Positions 1 through 10,024 are shown, numbered from the stretch's first letter. The stretch is 64,000 bases of DNA from Bradyrhizobium sp. CCBAU 53351 (GCF_015291745.1 NZ_CP030060.1:744001-808000), one strand, 5' to 3'. The notes: a model not told the origin generated them from the letters alone. Numbers and translations: made by a program.

Positions 1-372
1 CTGGAAGTCGGAGGTGAACTGCATGGTGACGAAGCTGTCGATTCCGGTCTTGCCTATGTAGTAATTGCGGCGTGCAGCCCAGGAATATTGGCCGCAGCCG
101 ACCGGACCGTGGCTGATGTTAATCATGTCCTTGATCGGGCCCCACACGACCCCCTTGGAGCCAGCGTATGCACAGCCGCGAGTCGTCATTACTCCGGGGA
201 TCGACTTCAGGTTCGACTTAACCCCGCAATCGTGCTTACCCGCCTCGTGTACGTTCAGGTGTTTGGCGCGGCGCTTGGCGGTCTTTTCCGGGTAGATTTT
301 TAAGGCCTCATCGATCAGTTGCTTGTTGCGGGCCTTCATCTCCGCGGCGCTCTGGGTAGTGACTATGCTCAT
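1..372 (-). CDS. nifD: NifD, nitrogenase MoFe protein alpha chain (5' part, runs off the window)
   Basis: Alpha subunit of the molybdenum-iron component of nitrogenase; with NifK it holds the P-cluster and FeMo-cofactor and reduces N2 in the cytoplasm. The 124 codons seen begin [18 protein letters not shown] and include TTRGCAYAG and [10 protein letters not shown], which carry the two N-terminal cysteines that ligate the P-cluster. The ATG at 370-372 is preceded by GAGGA at good spacing. No stop occurs before the window edge, so the gene continues to the left. nifH is not upstream; nifD stands directly behind its own sigma-54 promoter, as in Bradyrhizobium nifDKENX. The family and frame are clear. 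Confidence 0.97.
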   Translation of the reverse strand, partial: MSIVTTQSAAEMKARNKQLIDEALKIYPEKTAKRRAKHLNVHEAGKHDCGVKSNLKSIPGVMTTRGCAYAGSKGVVWGPIKDMINISHGPVGCGQYSWAARRNYYIGKTGIDSFVTMQFTSDFQ

Positions 373-467
373 ACGAATTCCTCGGATGCGGTGCTTGAAC
401 GATCGGGCGCCTTGCGCGGCGCGCGCTTCTGGCGATCTATTAACGCGAGGCTGCATTAGAAGGCGTT

Positions 468-483
468 TGCAACAAGTGTGCCG
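468..483 (-). promoter_or_regulatory. sigma-54 -24/-12 promoter of nifD
   Basis: Read on the minus strand: CGGCACACTTGTTGCA, that is GG-N10-GC with CGGCAC and TTGCA boxes (consensus TGGCAC-N5-TTGCW). The predicted start near 457 gives a leader of about 85 nt before nifD. Confidence 0.88.
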
Positions 484-583
484 ACGGATAGGAAGGAAAA
501 AGGTCGGAGGCAGACAGCGTCGATGCACCCGATTGTCGCAAAGTGGACGTAGCCGCGTGCTGATATGTTCTTACTCGTAGCAT

Positions 584-599
584 TGTTCGAAATGTGACA
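584..599. promoter_or_regulatory. NifA upstream activator site of nifD
   Basis: TGTTCGAAATGTGACA fits TGT-N10-ACA exactly. It lies about 100 bp upstream of the -24 element, the usual NifA distance. Confidence 0.85.
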
Positions 600-959
600 T
601 GCCCCGTCGAGCCATATTAGCGGGACTTGTTTTATAAAGGCCGCGCTTAATAAATTTCACCTTCTGGCCGCCGCCCCTTGGGCATCGGGGCTAGCGTCTA
701 TGTGGCAGCTCATAAAAAATGTTCCTGCGGCCGGAATGGAACGTGGGCCAAAACGTGGTATCTCTCAGGCGAGAGGCGTGCCATCGCGGTCGCGCCGCGG
801 CGTGCGAGCAACGGCGCTATCCTGGCTCGTACGGCGTGGCCGTTGGATCGAAACTGCGGAATCAGGAATTGCTAGTCGGGAGTAACGCGAGCGCTCAACG
901 CTCCATGCGGGAGCTGCCAATTAATCGATCGCGCGTGAGTAACTCTTCTTGGTGTCTGA
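600..959. other. intergenic, nifD-fixR
   Basis: No gene or recognisable element seen between the nifD activator site and the end of fixR. Confidence 0.6.
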
Positions 960-1790
960 TCACACATGCTGCCCTCCATTTGCAGGCACTTCGGCACCTG
1001 TGACATAGCTGGCAGCCTCCGAGCAAAGGAAGAAGATAACCTTCGCGACCTCGTCCGGTGTTCCGACCCGGTGCATCGGGATAGTTGGGATCAAATTGGT
1101 TTCTGTCTCCGGCGACAGAATGTCTGTCTTGATCTCGCCTGGTGCAATAGCATTGACGCGAATCCCGTAAGGCGCATAGTCATGCGCCATCTCGCGGGTC
1201 AAGCACGAAAGTGCCGCCTTTGATGTCGCATAGGCAGTACCGGCATACGGATGCACTCTCGATCCGGCGATCGAGGTGACGTTCACGATTGCACCAGAAG
1301 CGAGCGTTAGCTGATGGAAGAGCCCCTGCGAGAACATGATGGGTGCGAGCAAATTGACATGGAACACGCTCTTCCAGGTGTCGACCGGAGTGTTCAGCGA
1401 ATTTAATCGGGTGCCGTCAGCGGCCTTCGGGGAAATGCCCGCATTGTTGATAAGCGCATGCAGAGGGCCGCCATTGAGCCGCTCCTTGATCTCCGCGATC
1501 GCGTGCTGCAACGCTCGAGAGTCGCTAAGTTCGGCTTGAATATGGTTGTCCAATCCTGCTTCCCAAGGACAACGGCTACCCTCGAATGGCTGCCGAGAAC
1601 ACGTGATGATCCGCCATCCAGCTGCCGAAAACAATTTGCCGGTCGCGTGGCCTATACCGCGGGAAGCACCAGTCAATACGAGCGTCTTCCCCTCGGCATT
1701 TTGAGTGCGCCGCTTATTGCTAGATGGGCACGCGGCGGGCGCTGGCGCGCCATCTGTTACATTTTGGCGGTCCAGCAGATTGAGGGTCAC
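960..1790 (-). CDS. fixR: FixR, short-chain dehydrogenase/reductase of the nif region
   Basis: 276-residue SDR-family protein. Visible motifs: the nucleotide-binding TGASRGIG near the N-terminus, NNAG, an active-site Ser in the VNVTSIAGS stretch, and the Y-x3-K pair in AYATSKAA. The N-terminal lead (TLNLLDRQNVTDGAPAPAAC) looks like FixR of B. japonicum, which is 278 residues and co-transcribed with nifA; its substrate is unknown and it is not essential for fixation there. The start is GTG at 1788-1790, chosen for AGGAG 6 nt upstream; the longer reading frame to 2039 lacks such a site. A sigma-54 promoter and NifA-type site lie just upstream. Oddity: nifA is not next to it but 11 kb away. Confidence 0.88.
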   Translation of the reverse strand: MTLNLLDRQNVTDGAPAPAACPSSNKRRTQNAEGKTLVLTGASRGIGHATGKLFSAAGWRIITCSRQPFEGSRCPWEAGLDNHIQAELSDSRALQHAIAEIKERLNGGPLHALINNAGISPKAADGTRLNSLNTPVDTWKSVFHVNLLAPIMFSQGLFHQLTLASGAIVNVTSIAGSRVHPYAGTAYATSKAALSCLTREMAHDYAPYGIRVNAIAPGEIKTDILSPETETNLIPTIPMHRVGTPDEVAKVIFFLCSEAASYVTGAEVPANGGQHV

Positions 1791-1831
1791 GCGAAGCTCC
1801 TGATAGCGCCTCGGCGGGCGCACTCTAATGA

Positions 1832-1847
1832 TGCTAGCAGGTGGCCC
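1832..1847 (-). promoter_or_regulatory. sigma-54 -24/-12 promoter of fixR (candidate)
   Basis: Minus strand GGGCCACCTGCTAGCA: GG-N10-GC is exact, but the boxes differ from TGGCAC and TTGCA at a few bases. A start near 1821 leaves a leader of about 30 nt to the GTG. The fixR promoter of B. japonicum is known to be of this class. Confidence 0.7.
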
Positions 1848-1902
1848 TGCAGGACCCGGGCCACGCGTCTCCTGGCCGGTAGTCGCGATGTGCGCGGCTC
1901 GA

Positions 1903-1918
1903 TGTCGCTTACGCGACA
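1903..1918. promoter_or_regulatory. NifA-type activator site of fixR
   Basis: TGTCGCTTACGCGACA fits TGT-N10-ACA and has 5-bp perfect inverted arms (TGTCG/CGACA). It lies about 60 bp upstream of the -24 element. A dyad in this region of B. japonicum fixR is bound by RegR, so the protein bound here is an inference. Confidence 0.65.
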
Positions 1919-3359
1919 TGTAGAGTGTAGGACGAGGCGGGCCGCTTTGATTCGGAGCGTGGCGTGCCGCGTCATCACACTCCAACAAGCGAGGCTCGTC
2001 GACAGATCCCGCTTGAACAGAACGGCGTCTAGACGGCACGGCACGGCCGCTACATGAAACTGAAAACCGGCGCTCATTGGGTATGATCCTGTCAGCTTAC
2101 TGGTAAGCGCCGATTCGGGTCACGCTGGCGTACCCGGCGCCGCAGCGGTCGCTACAGGACGCCCGAGGACACGAGCGAGAGAGTTTCTCCGCAGCGTCCC
2201 GACGCACCGTCATCGATGCCATCGGGTGTCCGCCTTCGTTCCTGGTAGTTGTGTATGTCTTGGCATCACGGCCGTCTCCTGCTGCACAAAGATGTTGTTG
2301 CCGCTGACTTGCGGACAAGCCGGCCGACCGCTATGGCCTTGTGCTTTTGAAGCGCAATCATTGAGAGCTCGGCTGGAGGCGAAGTTCATGTGCAAGTGAC
2401 GGCTAGATAGGCTCGACGCGTGGGCGTGGAATGGCCAATCGGCGTTTTGATCATAAGTGAGAAGGTCTCACAGTTGTCTATTAAAAAAGCTGCTTTGGGC
2501 CGGAGGCCAGCGAGCGGAAAGAGTGGCGCTAGTAGTACAGATGTCAAGCCGTGGGTTCGTCGAGCCAGGAGCTGCCATTTTGCTATTGCGCCGATCAAGC
2601 CACCGATTGTGTCTTGCAATCGGCAATCTGAAGGTCCCCGGCGCGCGAACATCGTGATCGTCGCGCCGGCAAAATCCGCCGAACGTCTCTGAGCAGTCTT
2701 CAAAGGCGCATCGATCCTGCAGTGATGATCGCTGCTTCCCAGGGAGTTCGGCGGGCTTGAGCTCTCATGCGGCATACAACATAGGTGCCTCGCTAAGGCC
2801 GGCCCGGCGCCCGGCAGTTCTCGGGAACTGAATGAATGCCGAGGATCTTCAGACATTGTGGTGGCCGCAGAAAATGGCTCGAGTTCTTTTGGTTCCGACA
2901 TTCTTCCGTAAGGTAGCTGTTGGGCGTAGGCCACAGCGAACGGCTCAGCGCCGATCGCCAAACCTTCGCACGCTCGGCTGCCAGCGCCGCTTTCGGGGTG
3001 GGAACGGGATCCCGAACAGCGTCGCGATCTACATTTGTGCGACGCAGTGAATAAGCAATTGGACGCGGTGGGATTCACCAAAATGCAAGAAGCGACAGAG
3101 TCCGCGCTCAGCCTGCGCTCTGCGGCTGCTAACTCAATGTGGAACTCCGCCAGCCGATGCCTGCTAGCATGTAAGTCATTTGCGCCGTCCTGATCGATAG
3201 GGCGTTATCCGACACCATGTGAACAGAACCTATGAGCCATCCCAGCCGCATGATGCCGCAGACCCTCTCCCCGGCCTGCAAGATTTCCTCGACCGGGCAG
3301 ACCTACTCGAAGTAACTCTATCCCGCCGACGTTCGGCGCCCAACACATTGACCTGGATC
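1919..3359. other. gene-poor stretch upstream of fixR
   Basis: No recognisable gene. Several reading frames are open on both strands, the longest being minus 2386-3081, but their composition is unlike a real protein and they overlap each other. Confidence 0.55.
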
Positions 3360-3386
3360 TGATCTTCCCCCGATAAAGTGGACGGG

Positions 3387-4247
3387 TTAAGCGGCTTTTA
3401 GCTCCATCTCGATCGGGGGGATATATCCGAGTGCGGAATGGAGCCTTGTCCGGTTATAGAATCCCTCGATGAAGGCGAAGATATCGCGTTGAGCTTCGGC
3501 GCGGGTCTTGTAGTTGCGATGATGGACGAGCTCGGTCTTCAGGGTATGGAAGAAGCTTTCCATCGGGGCGTTGTCGTAGCAATCGGCCCTGCGGCTCATT
3601 GATGCCGTCATGCCGGCCTCCATAAGGGTGCTGCGATAAGCGTGCGAAGCGTACTGCACACCCCGGTCGGTGTGGCAGATCAATCCGGCCTGCGGCCGCC
3701 GCTCCCGGATTGCCATCGTCAGGGCTGCGGAGGCGAGCTCGACGTGCATGTGATCGCGCATGGCCCAGCGGACGATCTTTCGGCTGAACAGATCCATGAC
3801 GGCGGCCAGATAAAGCCATCCCTCGGCGGTCGGGATGTAGGTGATGTCGCCGAGCCAGACCCGGTTCGGGGCTTCCGCCGTGAAGTCGCGCGCGATCAGG
3901 TTCGGTGCGACCGGCAGGTCGTGATGGCTGTCGGTGGTGCGCACACGGCGTGGCTTTGCGGTGATGGCGCGGATGCCATGCCGGCGCATCGTCCGCTCGA
4001 TCCGGCCGCGGCTGGCGCTGCGTCCCTGCCTGCGCAGGGCGGCATGGACGCGCGGACTGCCGTAGCGGCCGCTGCTGTCCTGATGGACCTGCCGTATCTC
4101 GGCCAGCAGCGCGGCATGGGATTTTGTCCGCTCACTCACGGGGCGGTCGCGCCAAGCGTAGTAGCCGGCCGGCGAGACCTCGAGCACGGCGCACATCAGC
4201 CGCACCGGATAGGTGTCGCGATGGTCCTCGATGAAGCGAAAGCTCAT
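3387..4247 (-). CDS. IS3-family transposase OrfB
   Basis: 286 residues, uninterrupted. It has the HTH_21-like N-terminal part (GRYGSPRVHAALRRQG), then the rve integrase core with DITYIPT (first Asp), LICHTDRGVQYAS (second Asp) and the Glu in NAPMESFFHTLKTELV, ending with the usual NRTRLHSALGYIPP. In IS3 elements OrfB is made by -1 frameshifting from OrfA; here OrfA is cut off by an inserted IS110, so a functional OrfAB cannot be made from this copy. Confidence 0.93.
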   Translation of the reverse strand: MSFRFIEDHRDTYPVRLMCAVLEVSPAGYYAWRDRPVSERTKSHAALLAEIRQVHQDSSGRYGSPRVHAALRRQGRSASRGRIERTMRRHGIRAITAKPRRVRTTDSHHDLPVAPNLIARDFTAEAPNRVWLGDITYIPTAEGWLYLAAVMDLFSRKIVRWAMRDHMHVELASAALTMAIRERRPQAGLICHTDRGVQYASHAYRSTLMEAGMTASMSRRADCYDNAPMESFFHTLKTELVHHRNYKTRAEAQRDIFAFIEGFYNRTRLHSALGYIPPIEMELKAA

Positions 4248-4280
4248 GTCCGGGTTCCGGCAAAGATCGCGATCGACTTC

Positions 4281-5370
4281 CTAAGAAACAGCCGGATTGG
4301 CGTCGCCCGGGAGGGCCTGCAACACGAAGCCTAGCGATTTCGCCCGGCGCTGTAGGTTGGCGAGGACGCGGCTACGATATTGCTGCTCATATTGGTCGGC
4401 GCCAGGATCCTTGTAGCTCATGCCGTGCCGGAGTGTGTTGTAGAATAAAACCGCAATCTTGCGAGCCGTCGCCGTCACCGCCTCAATCGACGCCCAGCAC
4501 TCCGTACAGTGCGGTCCTGACATCGAAGGTGGGGATGTTGACCTGCTTGGTCTTTACGCGCGGCTTGGCTAGGTTTCCGACCGGTCTTGCTCCTTTGGTG
4601 TTCAATGCACTGATCAGGACTTCGAGCTTGCGATCACAGTCGAGCATCTTTGCCTGATAAACGTCGTAGAGCTCCAGTGATTGAGCTAACGCGAAAACAT
4701 GTTCGTGGCGGTCATTGCCTACGAGCGCTGCGCGGATCGTCTCGATCGATGAGTGGCAGCGCACGTCCCGATAGGTTGCCAGGAGGTCGGGATTGCGTTC
4801 GCCTGCAACAATGGCTCGGATAATCCGCATGCCGGTCGCGCCGGTGATATCCGACACAACATGATGGAGCTGCAGGTTCATCTCCATCAGAGCCTTTTGC
4901 ATATGTTGGATATGGGCGGCAGCATATTCCACGAGCCGCTCGCGCTGGCGTAGATAGGCTCGCAACGTTGCGATCTCGGCATCGGGTCGGAAGCTGCCCC
5001 GTAACAGGCCATAGGAGTGGAGCTGGCGTAACCAAGCGGCATCGCTGAGATCGGTTTTACGGCCAGGTACAATCTTGGCGTACCGCGCGTTGACCAGAAT
5101 GACCTCAAACCCGCGCTGTTCTAGGATCTCGTAGACTGGGATCCAATAGACCCCAGTGGATTCCATCGCGACACTGGTCACGCCGCACATCTTGAACCAG
5201 TCCGCCAGTTCATGCAGGTCTTGCGTGAATGTGCCGAATGCACGCACTGGCTTGTCGGTGCAGGCCGGGTTTACCGCGGCCATGTGCATCTTTGATCCGA
5301 TATCGATAGCGGCCGCGCCGAGGTTGACCAGCTTTAGGTCCGGGCCGCGGTCGGTTGTCCTGTTAGGCAT
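4281..5370 (-). pseudogene. IS110-family transposase with internal deletion
   Basis: The first frame (4483-5370) starts MPNRTTDRGPDLK and shows the DEDD-type N-terminal domain (AIDIGSKMH, MESTGVYWIP, KTDLSDAAWLRQL). It stops at YGVLGVD. A second frame (4281-4523) resumes only at EAVTATARKIAVLFYNTLRHGM, the family's extreme C-terminus. The Transposase_20 domain with its catalytic Ser region is therefore missing, roughly 100 residues. The element itself spans about 4283-5541 and sits inside the IS3 element, between orfA and orfB. It is inactive by itself. Confidence 0.88.
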
Positions 5371-5510
5371 CGCAACTCCTCCGTCCGATGATGGGCTGGA
5401 GGGTCTGGGCTATGCCAATTTGTCATCTTCCTAATCGGGATCGCCGTCGAAACGGCGTCACCACTCTCCGGCCGCTACCCTCCGAGCTAAATGATAGCAC
5501 AAGGCTGTTT

Positions 5511-5822
5511 CTATCCCGCGCAGGCGCGCCACGACGCTGGACAGTTTTTTAAAATGTCGCGTTCCATCCGCAGCCGCTCGTTCTCCTGGCGCAGCAAGGC
5601 GAGTTCCGAAGCCTGGTCCGCCGACATCGGCGTCGCCTGCGTGGTGGGGCGCCACGCCGCCGATGCCGGCTCGCGCCGGAGCTTATCGACCCAGCGCCGC
5701 AGCACTGAGTCGCGCAGACCGAGCTCCTTGGCGACCGACCCGATCGAGCGGCCGCTCGACACCACCAATCCTGCCGCCTCGCGCTTGTACTCTTCAGTAA
5801 ACGACCGTCGTGCACGTTCCAT
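5511..5822 (-). pseudogene. IS3-family transposase OrfA, cut at its C-terminus
   Basis: 103 residues: helix-turn-helix domain (SFTEEYKREAAGLVV, SIGSVAKELGLRDSVLRRW) then a leucine-zipper-like stretch (LALLRQENERLRMERDILK). The true end, RKSIAIFAGTRT, is found 1.26 kb away next to orfB, beyond the inserted IS110. The break falls at the run TTTTAAAAAA, the kind of slippery site used for OrfAB frameshifting. Confidence 0.85.
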
Positions 5823-6078
5823 TCAACACCTCCAGGCTCAACGAGCCTACTACAGGTGTCCACTCATTCGGGAGGAAGTTCAGCTATCAACTAATGTGAC
5901 GAACTTGCGTTCCAGATGACTAGCTAGTCACGTGAATCTAAAGTGCGCCACATACGCGCGGCCATGTTCGACGAGTAGCTCAGCCGGTTGGGAGAGTGGT
6001 CGCGAGCAGTGTCATTGCGCTATTCCAGGCAAGCGGATAATCAAGCCCCACCGCAAGCCAAAACAGGAGGAGATCGAG

Positions 6079-7059
6079 TTGAAGATGGTGTTGTGCGTCG
6101 TCGCATTAATGGCAACGATTGCGAGTGTTCGCTCAGGCGATGCCGAGCAACTGAAGGTATCGTTATCTGAAAAGGGCGCGTATAGGTCAATACAAGACGC
6201 GGTAGACGCGCTACCTCAGGCTGGTGGAAGTATAGTAGTCGCGCCGGGTACCTATCGCGGAAAGGTTAGAGTGACGAAACCCAATGTCAATATCAAGGGC
6301 GCCGGTGGTGGGCCGGATGAAGCGGTGATTGTCTACGGTGATAGCGCCGTCACTGCGGGTGGGACTGTCCGTTCCGCGACCTTAGATGCGTCGGGCGATA
6401 ACTTCCGGCTCGAAAATCTGACTGTTTGGAACGACTATTCTGCCAATTCGGGCAATCCAGCATCTCAGGCAGTGGCACTTTCTGTCACCGGCGACAAGGA
6501 TGTTTTTGCAAACGTCAGAATACTTGGTGCGCAAGACACATTGTTTGTCAACAAGGGGCCGAACAGGAACGCCAGTCGTCAGTTCTTCGTAAACTGCTAC
6601 GTCGAAGGCCATATCGATTTTATATTTGGTAACGCCAAGGCCTACTTTAGGCAATGTGAGCTACACGGTGTTGCAAACCACGCAGTCGTCTATACCGCAC
6701 AAAGCAGAGCCTTCCCGGACGAAGACAGCGCCTTTGTGTTTGATCATTGCACGCTGACAGCCGACAAGGGCGCGCGCGACATTGCTCTTGGGCGTCCATG
6801 GCGTCCCTATGCTGCGGTGATCTTCTTATCGTCGCAGATTAATGCGCCGGTCATGGCTGAGGGGTGGGTGGAATGGGACCCGGGCAAGAGCCGCCGCTTA
6901 ATGAACGCCTACTATGCTGAATACAGATCCTCCGGTACTGGTGCCGATCCTAGAGGAAGAGAAAGATATGCGCGCCAGCTAAGCGATCGGGAGGCAATGC
7001 AATGGTCGCTCCAGACATTCTTCTCGCACGATACGAGCTGGATCCCGCAAGCGCGATAG
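6079..7059 (+). CDS. secreted pectinesterase (carbohydrate esterase family 8)
   Basis: About 326 residues with an N-terminal signal peptide (MVLCVVALMATIASV) for export. It removes methyl esters from plant cell-wall pectin. Family motifs are all present in order: YRSIQDAVDALP, GAQDTLF (first catalytic region with Gln and Asp), EGHIDFIFGNA (nucleophile Asp) and LGRPWRP (Arg/Trp). Start chosen as TTG 6079 because AGGAGG ends 8 nt before it; ATG 6085 is the alternative, and the open frame reaches back to 5932 without a site. The convergent polygalacturonase lies 200 bp downstream: demethylation by this enzyme would make the substrate for that one. No nod box, tts box or clear sigma-54 promoter seen upstream. 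Confidence 0.92.
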   Translation: MKMVLCVVALMATIASVRSGDAEQLKVSLSEKGAYRSIQDAVDALPQAGGSIVVAPGTYRGKVRVTKPNVNIKGAGGGPDEAVIVYGDSAVTAGGTVRSATLDASGDNFRLENLTVWNDYSANSGNPASQAVALSVTGDKDVFANVRILGAQDTLFVNKGPNRNASRQFFVNCYVEGHIDFIFGNAKAYFRQCELHGVANHAVVYTAQSRAFPDEDSAFVFDHCTLTADKGARDIALGRPWRPYAAVIFLSSQINAPVMAEGWVEWDPGKSRRLMNAYYAEYRSSGTGADPRGRERYARQLSDREAMQWSLQTFFSHDTSWIPQAR

Positions 7060-7272
7060 AACGCAGCGGGAGTGCCCGCAATAGCAGCGCGCCGGTGCCG
7101 ATTAGCGACAGGCCTGCAGACGGGCTGTCTTGGCGGGCCCGAATTGGGACCATCTGTGTGGGAGCGTGAGTATCAGGAAGCACTGGTGCGAGTTGCGTAC
7201 CAAGCACGGCGGGTACGAAGCTGACCGCAACCATGCAATCCGGCTTTTACACCGGCCAATCCTTTGTGATCG

Positions 7273-8625
7273 TCAGCGATCGATTGGAGCTGCGGCCCGA
7301 GGGTCGCGCTCAATGCCACCGTTTTTGCTACTGGTGGCTTCAGGGAACGGGCGGAAGGCAACTACGCACGGGTTCGATGCGCCGTAATGTGGAGTAGCGG
7401 CGGCACCTGGCGGAGATGGAAATACATTGACCGCGGTCACTGTTGCATTCTCCACTTGCCAAGTTGCGCGGGGAGAAAAGCGCACATCTTCCATCGCAAT
7501 ATCGAGCGGATGCTGTTGATCAAAGCCTCGCATTACGAGCGTACCATCAGTCCCATAGACGTGCCTTAGGACGATCTGTTGATAAAGTGGCAAGTTATTG
7601 CCAGCGAAGGGGCCGTAGCGCGTGTCGAAGTGTATGGGCCATTTGTTATTTCTCATACATATATTCTCGTAATTAACCCGCTCAACTAAGCCGCCTCGGC
7701 TGGGATCGCTTTTAATGCGCAGACCAAATGTCGTGCCGTCCAAGGTCAGGTTGCGAACCAGCACGTCACTGACACCGGAATTCAGTTCGCTACCAATCGA
7801 CATGCCGTGCCCCCAGCCGAATTGGTTGTCTAAAATGGAAATGTGGCGTGCAGGGCCGCTTGTGCCAGCCTTGATCGCGATATTGTCGTCTCCGGTGCGG
7901 ATAAAGGAGTGGATTATCGTCACATCCTCGCTTGCGGCTGGGTCTATTCCGTCGGTATTGCGGGCATCAGCGGGTGTATCAATGATGACCGCCCAGATGG
8001 TAGCACGTTCCACGTGGCTCATCGCAATGTGAAAGTTTGCTGCGTTGCGCAAGGTGATGCCATGAACAGAGACGTCCTCAGCACGGTCCATTTGGATCAA
8101 TCGAGGCGCGTTTTGTTTTGCGCCCTCACTTTGTGCACGACGGGCCAGTTGCCACCAAGTCTCAGCCGTGCCCGCCATCAAGGTCCCGCCTCCGCCGTCT
8201 ATTGTACCGTATCCATAGAGACCGCCGCCTTTAGTCTTCGTGAAACTGATGAGGGGCCGACAGCCATCACCGCTCCGATCGATGTGGCCACAGCTTCCCG
8301 AGCTCTTTTGGTATGCTTTTGGGTCGGCTACAGCCGTCAGTATCGCGCCCCCAGCGAGCCACAGTGTTGTGCCGGACTTCATTTCGATTGGACCCGAAAG
8401 GAACGGCCCTGGGCCTAGATATACGGCGGCGCTTGGGACGCAATGGTCTATGGCGGCTTGCAATCTGGCAGTGTCATTTCCACCTGACGGGTCTAGGCGC
8501 GCGCATACCCCTTTAGGCGCGGCCGGTTCGCGAACATTGCGGCGATCCTTTGCCTGAGACGCGGCGGAAAGCAGCCCGACCGCAAGTATGAAAACTGCGG
8601 CTAGGTAGCGGAAACGGGCGGCCAT
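7273..8625 (-). CDS. secreted polygalacturonase (glycoside hydrolase family 28)
   Basis: 450 residues with a signal peptide (RFRYLAAVFILAVGLLSAASQA). It cleaves alpha-1,4-galacturonan bonds of demethylated pectin. The four GH28 motifs are intact: NTDG, GDDN, GHG (in GWGHGMSIGS) and RIK, carrying the three catalytic Asp residues and the binding His, Arg and Lys. Start at ATG 8625 chosen for GGAG 5 nt upstream and because it places the signal peptide at the N-terminus; the frame is open to 8682. It converges on the pectinesterase gene. Together they suggest softening of root-hair or infection-thread walls, an inference from context. Confidence 0.93.
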   Translation of the reverse strand: MAARFRYLAAVFILAVGLLSAASQAKDRRNVREPAAPKGVCARLDPSGGNDTARLQAAIDHCVPSAAVYLGPGPFLSGPIEMKSGTTLWLAGGAILTAVADPKAYQKSSGSCGHIDRSGDGCRPLISFTKTKGGGLYGYGTIDGGGGTLMAGTAETWWQLARRAQSEGAKQNAPRLIQMDRAEDVSVHGITLRNAANFHIAMSHVERATIWAVIIDTPADARNTDGIDPAASEDVTIIHSFIRTGDDNIAIKAGTSGPARHISILDNQFGWGHGMSIGSELNSGVSDVLVRNLTLDGTTFGLRIKSDPSRGGLVERVNYENICMRNNKWPIHFDTRYGPFAGNNLPLYQQIVLRHVYGTDGTLVMRGFDQQHPLDIAMEDVRFSPRATWQVENATVTAVNVFPSPPGAAATPHYGASNPCVVAFRPFPEATSSKNGGIERDPRAAAPIDR

Positions 8626-9061
8626 TGCCACTCCATTGGTTTCATAGGCAGGCAAGTGCGGGCGGTCGCTACGGCTGTGCAAGTCTCGTAACCTGTAGAT
8701 GCGGGTGCAATTGCCGCGTGGTGAAACGGATGGCCATCCGGCGGAAGTGCGCTGGTGGAAAGCGACGACCGCAGACGTCTCCCTATTCCCGGAGTCGAAC
8801 GAAATCGCTGGCGGGTCATTTAGCCATCCGAATGTACTGCTACGTCCGCATACTATGACCGTATTTGCCTTTGTCTTCCGGTCTGCCCGTCGCAGTCACC
8901 CGGAGGGTACGACCTATTTACGCAATTGGCTTGCATCGAAGTCCCTCAAGTGACCGATCAGAAAACAGCTGGGTCGCGCCCCGCGCAGCTTGTCGAATGC
9001 CCGTCTCGCGTATGCGCGTTTGTCCGAGCTTAGTAAAATTGAGTGTTTGGATGGGGCCCAT
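8626..9061. other. intergenic upstream of the polygalacturonase gene
   Basis: No gene seen. I searched both strands by eye for nod box, tts box and -24/-12 signals and found none convincing. Confidence 0.5.
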
Positions 9062-9650
9062 TTAAATGATGGATCGTAGCCACTTTGGCTTTTGAGGCGA
9101 TGATCGGAGGGGCGATCCGATGGTGGAATGGAGCCGGGCGGGAATGTAGCAGTCACGAACGAACGCGGAGATATACACGCGGTGCATCGGCACGAGTCTC
9201 CTCCTGACGATCGTGAACGAGCTCGGCAGGGTGGTGGACAAGCTCTCCATCAAAGCATTGTAGAAGCAGTCGCCCTTGTGGCGCGTCGATCGGGTACAGC
9301 CCGCAGCCGCAGGGCTCCGCACGCGATATGTGGAACGTACTGCTCGCTCCGACCTCAATCATGGATCAGTCCGTCAGAGGCTGCTGGCGGATCGTCGTTA
9401 TCACAGCACAGGGGAGTTAGCCCGCATGTGATAGCACATGGGCCGATCGACCATCTTGCGGCCGAACCGGTCGGTGATGGCGGCGCGATACAGCCGGCAC
9501 TCGACAGGCGGGATATAGGTGATGTCAGCCAGCCAGAGCCGGTGTGGAGCTGTGGTGGTGAAGTCGAGCGCGATCAGGTTCGGAGCGATCGAGAGATCGT
9601 GACGAGTTACGTTGGCGCGGACAGGAGGTTACGGCCCTAATCGCTCGAAT
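9062..9650 (-). pseudogene. decayed IS3-family transposase OrfB
   Basis: Two out-of-frame pieces of one gene: DCFYNALMESLSTTL and RLHSTIGSPL (family NxPMESFFxTLK and RLHSALGY) at 9062-9358, and an upstream piece at about 9420-9650 that reads LADITYIPPVECRLYRAAI. Several frameshifts and no intact catalytic core. Confidence 0.75.
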
Positions 9651-9921
9651 GCGATTGCGGCGGATCAGAGCTACGGCCAGCGCCGCTCCCTGCGTCCGTA
9701 GAGCGCCTTGGACCAAACACTGCATAGCGCTGGCCATGCTCGCAATGCTGCACCACCATTTGTTCTGCCATATTTGCAAAAAGCGTGTCTTGGGGGAAAG
9801 GCAGACGCGAGCGGGTGGGAGGAGGCGTTCGCTGCATGGCCTCGATGTCAGTGCGGCCGACCAATTCAGAATATGAATGCGCTCTATCAGAACAATCGAT
9901 TTCACTGATGTCGATCAAGCC

Positions 9922-9937
9922 TGGTACTCAGGTCGCA
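9922..9937 (+). promoter_or_regulatory. candidate sigma-54 -24/-12 promoter
   Basis: TGGTACTCAGGTCGCA: GG-N10-GC, close to TGGCAC-N5-TTGCA with one mismatch in each box. Start expected near 9948, about 75 nt before the 206-residue gene. No exact TGT-N10-ACA site was found in the 150 bp upstream, so NifA control is unproven. Confidence 0.5.
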
Positions 9938-10024
9938 GGGGCCGCATGGCGTGCGTTATACGCTGACTAGCCGTTTCACTCACGGCGCGCGTCCTGGTAC
10001 AGAACCATATAACGGGTGGACGTG

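Larger units (their letters stand above)
3360..5882 (-). mobile_element. IS3-family element interrupted by an IS110 derivative
   Basis: Imperfect terminal inverted repeats of about 26 bp bound the element: left TGATCTTCCCCCG..GTGGACG, right (reverse complement) TGAACTTCCTCCCG..GTGGACA. Inside, orfA (5511-5822) and orfB (3387-4247) are on the same strand but separated by a 1.26 kb IS110 insertion. No clear target duplication was found at the outer ends. A diverged relative of the right end and orfA is seen again near 32385-32838. Confidence 0.85.

Noticed and set aside
2386..3081. 231-codon minus-strand frame
   Set aside because: Composition unlike a protein, no ribosome site, no family, overlapped by other open frames.
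5968..6000. tRNA-like D-arm sequence GTAGCTCAGCCGGTTGGGAG
   Set aside because: No anticodon stem, no T-arm (GGTTCGA) and no matching acceptor stem downstream; at most an old tRNA fragment.
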